DNA from: Undaria pinnatifida
Lineage: Eukaryota; Sar; Phaeophyceae; Laminariales; Alariaceae
Direction of reading: 5' to 3'
Length of the DNA: 64,000 bases
Assembly (NCBI GenBank): GCA_012845835.1
Contig: JABAKD010000021.1
Span: 10,837,199 to 10,901,198 of the forward strand
Numbering within the stretch: the first letter of the stretch is position 1; each line of letters begins with the position of its first letter. The notes under the pieces were generated by a model. It worked only from the letters and a program-made list of their open reading frames with translations. It was not told the origin of the DNA and ran no database searches. The position numbers were made by a program, and so were the translations under genes. Positions 56,313-64,000 of this stretch are shown one piece after another.

Positions 56313-56419
56313 TTTTAAATCCAAATATGTTCTACCGGGGGGCAGGGGGGGGGGGGGGACCTTCCCCTGCAACTGCAACTGATGCAGGAGCAGTACGGGC
56401 AGGGGGGGAGGGGGGGGGG

Positions 56420-56735
56420 GGTACTCATTGCCGTTTACGGCCCAAATCTTTAGAACTAAAGACCCTCGCATCCCTATCATGCGGGACGGAGCACGTCGGA
56501 TTTTCACCGACCAGGTAGACGTAGCGTGCGCCAAGCGCGAAGCGCCGTGATTGTGTCAGGCGTGGAGTCGCGCGAAGGGTGAGCTTGCGTCCTATGGAGA
56601 CCCGCGCGTGAGGCGGACTTCGGCACCTTGTGGGTTATCTTTCTTGCACGTGGATGACAGCGTCGAACGAGTGAAGTTGTTTTTTGCCCGGTGTAGCCGC
56701 TTCCAGAAGAAAGCAGGGGGTATCTTTACTATGTA
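56420..56735 (-). mobile_element. Short element X, - strand, long copy
   Basis: GTACTCATTGCCGTTTACGG, GACCCTCGCATCCCTATCAT, GGAGCACGTCGGATTTTCAC and GCGCCAAGCGCGAAGCGCCG appear in order. They extend into TTCGGCACCTTGTG and a GGTGTAGCCGCTT end. Confidence 0.72.
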
Positions 56736-57114
56736 GCTGCCTCGTGGGTGTCTTACTACGTACCGGTACTCACTACGGAGAGAGGGAGGCGGAGGTGTGG
56801 GGGGGGGGGAAGGGGAATAGTGTCCGGGAATTGGCTGTTGTATTTTGTTTTGTCGATCCCAGCACTTTTGTTTGATTCTCAACACAATTTTGTAGGAAGA
56901 GAGAGTGGGGTTCGGGGATCGGCTGTTTTGCTGTGATGGCCTGGTCGTGAAATAGCACGGCTATCTCCACATGCTCCACACTCCACATACACAGTTTAGA
57001 GGTTTGGAGGAACGGGATGTGATTCGTTTTTATTTTTGATAGGAGGATCCCAACAATAATTTGAGGCGCCTCTTAACTAATAATGAAGGCGGGGGGGGGG
57101 AGGGGAGGGCAGGT

Positions 57115-57400
57115 GGGGTGAACTAGTTTCATGCATGTCCGTAGTCTTGAGACCATGGACATTCGCATCCCTACGCTATCCGGACAGAGTACACCGAATT
57201 TTCACCGACCAAGCATACATCGCGCGCGCGGGGCGCGAAGCGCCGTGAGGTGTTCGGCGAGCAGCATGAAGGGTGAGCTTCATCCTACTGACGACCACTT
57301 GTTAGAAGGGCTTCCGCACCTTGTGCGTGCTTTCTTCCGTATCGGATGACAGCTTCGAATGTAATTTTTGTTGGTGTGGCCGCTTGGGGGGGCGGCAGGG
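57115..57400 (-). mobile_element. Short element X, - strand, long copy
   Basis: GTTTCATGCATGTCCGTAGT to TTCCGCACCTTGTGCGTGC and GGTGTGGCCGCTTGGGG matches the copy at 56420-56735 along its length. Confidence 0.72.
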
Positions 57401-59440
57401 GTGTACAGAAGGTGGGATAACAATCTCGCCAGTTCATGAGTGATCGTGTCCAAACTATAAGTGGTACATATACCCCAAAAGTGGGCGCATTATTCGAAGT
57501 AATGTAACCCCCTGCTGGAGGCCCCGAAGGCAACACATTTCGGACACAAATTAGGATTGCGTTGCGTCATCGACCACACCGACGCAGCCTGGGCTGCTGG
57601 GGGCTATGCAGGGGATGTGTCGTCCGGACCATAACGTAAGGAAGAGCTGTGCGACGCGCGCGCAGGCAACATGGTGAACCCCGGAGATTTTGCACGCTTG
57701 CCTAGCGTGCGGTTTGCGAGTATATCTTTGTGTTCATCGAGTTGCGCTTTGATTTTTTTGTTCCTCAGGGACAGTTTTCGTGTGAGTTATAGATATACTC
57801 AACGTCACAAAGCAACACCCTCACCTAATCACAGCCCGGGAGCTCGTGCAAGGTTTTCCTCGTTGACACAATGGCACTACGAAGCAATGGCGCGCATTGA
57901 TGTAGAATATGCGTGCGCCAGTAGCTATCGTTTAGGGACTCCCCCCCCCATTTTGATAAGTTGGAAACTTTTGGCTTGGTGCTTTATTAGGGAAATACTC
58001 GCGTTGTATTGCTTGTTCGACTATGATAAAATATGTGCAGAATGTTTATTCTTTATTTCTTGAGGTCAACCCTATGTTGATCTCCATTGTGTTATGATCT
58101 CCATTTTATTTTGATCCCCGTTCTGTTGTTGATCTCATTTTTTTTCTTTTCTTGCCCTCTTTTTTTTTCGTCCACACGCATCGCATAATACAGTACGGAA
58201 GTGAAAAGGGTGTTAGTATTACCGCCCCAATCATGGCATTGGGTTGGAAGGGTAATCGTATCATGTACTATGCACATACGTGTATTAGACGTGAACGATC
58301 TGTACGCACGTGTGTAGAAGTAAGTGCACATGGCACCTTTTTTAGTTTAGCTAATTGTTTTGCTTTATCTTTATATTTTGGCTCCCGTCTGCCCGCCCGC
58401 ATGCCGGGAAACTGTTCGATTTTTGGGTCGCGTGGTATGGAGGCATTAGGAAAAGGGGAGTGGGGAGCGCGACGAGGAGTCGGGGGGGGCGGGGGCAGAG
58501 GGGATGTAAACACAGAATGCACGGTCGTAGTGCTTAGGACCGTAGACTCCCACCGTGGTATCGAATGAAAGCGTCACCGCCCCCCTGTACATTGTAACGG
58601 GAGAGATAAGTGGAGAGAAGGGGGGGGGGGGGGGGGGGGGGGGGGTTGTGAAGAAAAGCCAGTGCTTAAAAGCCACACCATGCCCCCGGACAACATACCA
58701 GAGGACAGGAAAGAGGCAGGTGGGGGGCGAGGGGGGTATTTGCTACGGCAATTGTGTCTGGAAGGCGACCCGGACTAAAGCGGGTGGGACGGAGCATTGT
58801 TTGCCGAAACTGATATTTTATGAATGACAGGCAGTAGGCAGTGCCCCGCGTCACTCTCTCCCCCCCCCCCCCCCCACCCCGCCTCTCGCTGGCCTGGAAA
58901 TACACCAGAGCTCTGATTTGGAGGACACGCTGCAAGTGTTTAGGTCTAATTTCTTTCGGGACTCTGTGTACATGTGTGCCTGTTTATGTGGCGATCTGGT
59001 GGCATGTGAAACCGTCACCCGATTAGCCTGACTTGTCTGCATTGTCTGTTTTGCGTTTGTCTATCTGTCTTTTCGTTGATTTTTTTTTTTGTGTAGTACA
59101 CCAGGGTACACCACACACTTGTTGCGTGCGAATCTGCACAGCAGCGCAGCAGACTTGCGGTGCTTTTTTCGTTTTTTTTTTCGTACCTGTTCTCGAAGAA
59201 GAAAAACAAAATACGGAAAGAAATACCACCCTGCCCATGTCTTGAGAACACGCCGCTACTTGACGTAATCAGGCATGAACTGTTATTTTTGTGGTGCAGT
59301 GGTGGTATTACTTGAAGTTGGGCTTGAAAAGGTTTAGTAAAGATCTAGCAGCAGTAGCCGAAGGGTTGAACGATTTCCGAAAAAAGCTCCACCCGTGCTT
59401 TTTTCGGAGTGGAAACTACTTGAACACAGACTATATATGT
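57400..59440. other. Region downstream of the gene, no gene recognised
   Basis: Mixed sequence with long G-runs (58620-58646) and C-runs (58860-58876). The short open frames show no motif or splice support. Confidence 0.5.
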
Positions 59441-59449
59441 TGTGCGGTA

Positions 59450-59645
59450 TCATAGCGGTAGTAGCACAGCAGCAGCAGCAACAGCAGCAATATTAGTGGC
59501 CGTGACAGCAGTGGCAAAAAACAATACTGGTGGCGGCAGCAGTAGCAGTGGTGGGAGCAGTATTACGGCAGTGGCAAAAGTCAGTACTGAAGGCGGTAGA
59601 AGTAGCAGTGGTAATAGTGGTAGCAGTAGTGGTGCGACACAAAAT
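59450..59645. repeat. AGC/AGT trinucleotide tract
   Basis: GCAGCAGTAGCAGTGGT-type repeats downstream of the gene. Confidence 0.85.
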
Positions 59646-60269
59646 ACGCAGCCAAGGGATGTCTCTTGAGACCTACGGCCTCGTCTCCCAGAACCCCCTT
59701 CCCCCGTGCCATACGTCCGTAGAGAATATTGATGAGCGAGTTAGATTTTGCGTAAGTTTTCCTCAAGATTTTTGTTCTTAAACCCCTTAAGAACGGTGCC
59801 CACGTGTTTTTTTTTTGGGGGGGGGGGAGGGGAATAGTTTGGGTTACAGTGGTGTACCTATTTTTCAAGGATTGTCACGGTCATGACCCGGCCCACGACT
59901 CCGGGTCAGGAAATATTTTGAGAACCCGCGAGTCGAGTCCAGTCGGGTCAGGAGGTGTTAAAAAATATCACGGGTCGGGTCGGGTCACCCCTGACCCGAT
60001 CCGATCAAGAGCCCTGCATGGCATTTTCGGACCTTCCGGTTTAAGACACTTCGGGAGATATGACCAGGAAAATTGGCCTACCAAAAGAAAGAAATAGGGA
60101 TAATTGGAGGTAGCATGGGGTCGCTTTCCCAGTAGAATAAAATAAGACCATGTTCCAGTGAAGACCGCCTAGCAATTGGCTTGTCACGGGGTGGTCTTAA
60201 AGCGGATGCGTCACCACTACTGTACTTGGTGTTTGCGCACGGGGTGGCTGTGATTGGAGAGCAACGCGC

Positions 60270-60725
60270 GGCGTGGTTTGGTTTGGTTTGATTTGGGTTT
60301 GTTTGGTTTGGGTTCGTTTGGTTTGGTTTGGTTTGGCTTGGTTTGGTTTGGTTTGGTTTGAGGTTGGTTTGGTTCGAGGTGAGTTTGGTGCGGTTTGACA
60401 GGAGTTTGGTGTGTTGTGGTGTAGTATGAGTTTGGTGTAACGCGGTTTTGATACGCGTTTGGTTTGGTTTGAGTTTGATTTGGTTTGAGGTTGGTTTGCT
60501 TCGCTTTGTTTTGTGTTTTTGGATTTGCCTTGCCCGCCTTGCCTTCCCTTGCTTTGCAGTTTTGGTTTAGAATATTGTTGTATTATCTGTGCTGTTGGTT
60601 TGGTAACTTCGTTTTAGGTAGCTTCGTTTTGTTGTACTGGCTATTTGATTTTGATTGATGGGTTGGTCGATTTATTGATTGATGGTCGATTTATTGATTG
60701 ATTGATTGATTGATTGGTTGGTTGG

Positions 60726-60786
<61 letters not shown>

Positions 60787-60830
60787 GGCTTTTTTGCTTT
60801 ATTGATTGATTGATGGATTGGTTTCGGTTC
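60270..60830. repeat. GGTTT tract followed by (GATT)n
   Basis: 60270-60500 is GGTTTGGTTT with variants; 60655-60830 is GATTGATT. Confidence 0.92.
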
Positions 60831-61304
60831 CGGATGTTTCTGTCCGTTTCGTTTTGCAGTATTAGTCTAGTCTGTTAGTTGAGCTCCGGCTGGATTTAGT
60901 TTTTCTCTGCACTGCTGCCGGGAAGTGATGTTGAAAGCTCGCACAAAAAAAAAGAGTCTGGCACGCCAGAGTGGGCAGCGTATGCGTGATAGACAAATGC
61001 GAACCGTGAGCCGGGGGGCGGAAGAAAGGACACCTGTGAACAAGGCTTGTCCAGAAATTAGGTCTCTGAGGGAAAAGAAAACTCTCACGCGTTGAGCTGG
61101 AAAGTACGTGTATGGGGAAAAGACAAACATTGGCACACGTGTGTGTCTCTGGGTTGTCCTCTTTCGGAGATTGTTCGTGAACGACCGATGTTGAAAATAT
61201 ATATTATGAAGACACGGAGCGCCCTCGGGTTTTCCTCCCCGCCCTAGGGGACGAGTGGTTGAAAATCGAGTGTACTCGATATATTTTTGGTCGTCGGAGG
61301 TCGA

Positions 61305-61582
61305 GGCGCATGCTATGATAGGAGGTGGCACTTCTTGTCCAAAATGGTTTCTGGAAGACGGGGCTCCTTAGCTCAATATCGTCGGAAATAGGCCATTGTT
61401 CTTGCATGGTTCTCGTTGTGTACCTAGACCATGAGATTTTTCATCCGGTATATACAAGTAGCAGTTTTTTTTTCCGTTTTTTTTCCTTCTCTAAAACACT
61501 TTTTGGGAGGAGGTCTTAAGCCTCCGAAATATTGAGGAGCAGCAGAAAAACAGTGGCGCGCCCCTGCCGTATCACGCGTCTC
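61305..61582 (+). mobile_element. M2 element, diverged
   Basis: It begins GAGGCGCATGCTATGATAGG and ends CCTGCCGTATCACGCGTC. The body includes GACGGGGCTCCTTAGC and GTGTACCTAGACCATGAG. Confidence 0.75.
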
Positions 61583-61714
61583 GAACCTCCTGGGTCTTAT
61601 CATCCGACACCCGAGGTTTCGAACAGCTTCTGACCCGATCCGATCCGAGTCGACTCGACTCGACGCGCGATTTGTTTTCGAAGATCCTGACCCGCGACTA
61701 GCCCTGACTAGCCC

Positions 61715-62510
61715 TGCACATATGTTTTTGGTTTTCCTCGCTTGAAGGGGTCTGTGCCGCGCCCAAGAACAAAGGCTTCCAAGAAGAAATGACAGTCCAG
61801 CCCTGAATAACACAAAACATCGTTGAAACACACAAAATCTCATACGGAGGATAGTATTACTATTGTTATAAATAATTTTGCCTTCCTGTAGATGCCGTTC
61901 CGATGTAAATCGAATATCCTTCCATAGAGCGGTAGTATTAATAGTATAATATTATAATTGCAAGGGCTCCGCATGGGTGCCGGCATACGCCGGCACCCAT
62001 GCTTCGGGTAGGGCAGGGCAGCACTTCGAATTGTTCGATTCAATACTTGGTGGAGTAAAAAAGTCACCACACATATTGTCTGCGCGTACAGTGTGTAAGG
62101 TAATGCCAAGAGTTCGATATAGACTATATAACAATGTACTACTATTAATAGCTACCGTTTTTAAGTGAATCCGATTCCGAGCTTCATTCATCAGATTTCG
62201 ATCGGATAAATCCGAGAACACGCCAGCTGATCCTTTAGTCTGGCGACGAAACGTGTCGAGTACGGTTCTTATGATACCTTTACTCAATCAAGCATCCGGG
62301 GCCAGGAAGGTGACTGACCATGTCCGCTGCGTGTGATTAGAGAAGTTGTGCACGGACCAATCGCATAATACAGCAGTCAGTCCAGATCGAGTCGATCGGC
62401 GCAACTTGCTTGGGTATCGTATTATTACAGCAACAGCAGTAATGCACTTCAATTCATTTATTTCCCCATGCCATTTATTGTGATGCTCTCATTACTCTCG
62501 CCCTCCCAAT
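61715..62510. other. Unassigned region with a perfect hairpin
   Basis: Apart from the hairpin at 61971-62002 there is nothing I can name. It is AT-richer than most of the window. Confidence 0.5.
61971..62002. other. Perfect 14-bp-arm hairpin
   Basis: Arms GCATGGGTGCCGGC and GCCGGCACCCATGC are separated by ATAC. It is GC-rich within an AT-rich surround. Confidence 0.9.
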
Positions 62511-62796
62511 AGTATAACTTAGATCCGGGGTCATATAGCGGGCTCCCCTCCCCCCTCCCCACTACGGTACCTACCCTAATTTTTATCGCGAGAAGAATTC
62601 AACATTTTATTCCCTCGTCGATTCGCGTCGATTTGTACCCACCCACGCTGCTATTAATAGGCGATTTCAGCAGTTAGTTTATCATTTTTCCCCATGTATT
62701 TCTGCACATAAATAAAGCCAACAAAGCTCACAACGGTGGTTATTCAACTCAAGGACAAACGCTCGTATTAGTAGTAGTAGTATTCGAGTGTAACCG

Positions 62797-63140
62797 CACT
62801 AGACCACCGGGGCGACCGGCTCTATCTCACTCACCGCCCCGGTGGCGTATCAGGTTACATCCTCGAGTCCGGTGTTATAGGTCAGCTTCGTGAGTTCAAG
62901 TGCGTACTCGTATAATTTTTCGCGGGACTTTTCTTGTGTACTAATTGACTTGCGGAAAGCGCGAGAGCGTGAGTTAGCAACACTCGATGAAAAATCGACG
63001 ATCAGTGGGTGTTGGACCCTATGCGCGATAAAAATTGAAAGCAATAACCGGGGGGGGGAAGGGAAGGACAACACCTGTGACCACGGCTTGTATGTCCAGA
63101 AGCTTGAAAGTAGAAGTGTGCCAAAAAAAAAACTCACTAG
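62797..63140 (+). mobile_element. tRNA-derived SINE (family S)
   Basis: GGTGGCGTATCAGGTTACAT and the SINE body end in an A-run. Its first ~20 bases are also present inverted just upstream (CACCGGGGCGACCGGC at 62803), forming a head-to-head hairpin. Confidence 0.83.
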
Positions 63141-63885
63141 AAGAGATGATCAATCAGCAATCAGCAGCAAGGAGCACGTCAAGCACGGAACAACACAAAC
63201 TTATTTGTCAGCTACGTACCAACACGACCGCTTGCACTTGACCGGCACACGACCACAGCAACGGAGTCGGAGACCACAGCAACAACAAAGCACGCCATCC
63301 ACACACCGCCTATATTTCTCTAAAGAGCCTTCTCGGGAGAAAAAAAACGCCAAAAAATGCGATACCGCGACGAATACATGCCGCCACTGGTTTCTTCCGT
63401 GGATACTGTCTACCTACGACCACCTTCGCGTGACGCAGCTTAACAACAGGAGGAACTTGTATAATACAACCCTCGAGGCCCCGGGGACGCAGCCACTCGC
63501 AATGCTGCTGCGTGGCTTTTCCTGGCGCAGTAATCGTAATCACTACTACTTCATCCTTGTTTAGTCACGCATGCGCTTGCCACGTCTATATTCATGTATG
63601 TATGTATGTACGTGTACCTACCGAAATTCAATAAACAAATGCACTACTACTATGATCCCTGCCGCAGCATCACGGGGATTTTTTTAACACAGTAACATTA
63701 TTATTTGTTTTGGAACAAAGTATGGCACCAATTTGGAAACAACGTCTTGCCAAGTTTTATTTTATCAACCTCGCCATACATCAAGATCCGAAGAATAACT
63801 GGAGAGTACCATTCAAAATGCAATTTTTTGCCCGCTTCTCGATTGGATGGTGGCCTTCGAGCAAATCGATTTGACCGAGAAATGC
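63140..63885. other. Right-edge region, no gene recognised
   Basis: It holds a TGTA microsatellite (63593-63612) and two AATAAA words. Open frames are short and without motif. Confidence 0.5.
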
Positions 63886-63888
63886 TAC

Positions 63889-63946
63889 AGCACTGCCCAC
63901 TGAGTTATACTTAATCACTTGACTCTGTAGCTCAGTGGGCAGTGCT
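63889..63946. other. 16-bp inverted repeat carrying a tRNA box A-like word
   Basis: Arms AGCACTGCCCACTGAG (63889-63904) and its complement (63931-63946) are perfect. TGTAGCTCAGTGGGCAGTG on the right resembles a tRNA 5' half (D-arm). No box B follows before the window ends. Confidence 0.7.
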
Positions 63947-64000
63947 ACTATATATATGTCAAACTACCAAAATAACCATTCATAATGTCGTCAGCGCACA

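Noticed and set aside
63924-63950. Complete tRNA gene
   Set aside because: Only a D-arm-like word is present; no anticodon arm or T-arm follows in the window.

Overview
The window reads as one very large, intron-rich nuclear gene on the + strand, embedded in repeats. It enters from beyond the left edge and ends at a stop codon at 56310-56312. I placed 33 exons (1567-56312) with GT donors, AG acceptors and matching phases at all 32 introns. Together they give an open frame of 2143 codons plus stop. Only about 12 % of the span codes. The start codon, promoter and N-terminus lie outside the window.

The protein is a chain of redox modules. In order they are: an animal-type heme-peroxidase domain (residues about 1-459, counting from the first full codon at 1568), a DOMON domain (about 460-652), a cytochrome b561 membrane domain (about 653-846, all four candidate heme histidines visible), a cytochrome b5 domain (about 895-980, HPGG motif), a long acidic linker, and a cytochrome-b5-reductase-like FAD/NAD(P) module (about 1217-2143, GTGVNP and SGPSGF motifs) swollen by low-complexity inserts. 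The peroxidase domain has lost the distal histidine and both heme-ester carboxylates, as the peroxidase-homology domain of animal dual oxidases has lost key heme residues. The layout implies electrons flowing from cytosolic NAD(P)H through FAD, b5 and b561 hemes to the outer DOMON and peroxidase-like domains. This is a DUOX-like plan with b561 in place of the NOX core. That flow is inference.

The second theme is the introns. At least 14 of the 33 exons have decayed tandem copies of their own splice-junction edge in the neighbouring intron, about 37 copies in all. Some form regular ladders of 4-7 units with periods near 100-185 bp. The introns seem to have grown partly by repeated local duplication of exon borders.

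The rest of the introns and the 7.7 kb after the stop are filled with mobile and simple repeats. These include a 5'-truncated LINE family, a short element family sharing the LINE's 3' tail, a tRNA-derived SINE family, several inverted-repeat (MITE-like) families, one 1378-bp pogo/Tigger-like transposon with TA target duplication, and long microsatellites (CCCAA, TTTTGC, ATTC, CCCGA, GTTGGT, CCCT). No rRNA, complete tRNA or CRISPR array is visible.

Organism: a eukaryote with long repeat-rich introns and fairly GC-rich exons. A large-genome photosynthetic stramenopile such as a brown alga is my best guess, but this is an impression and not shown by any marker in the window.
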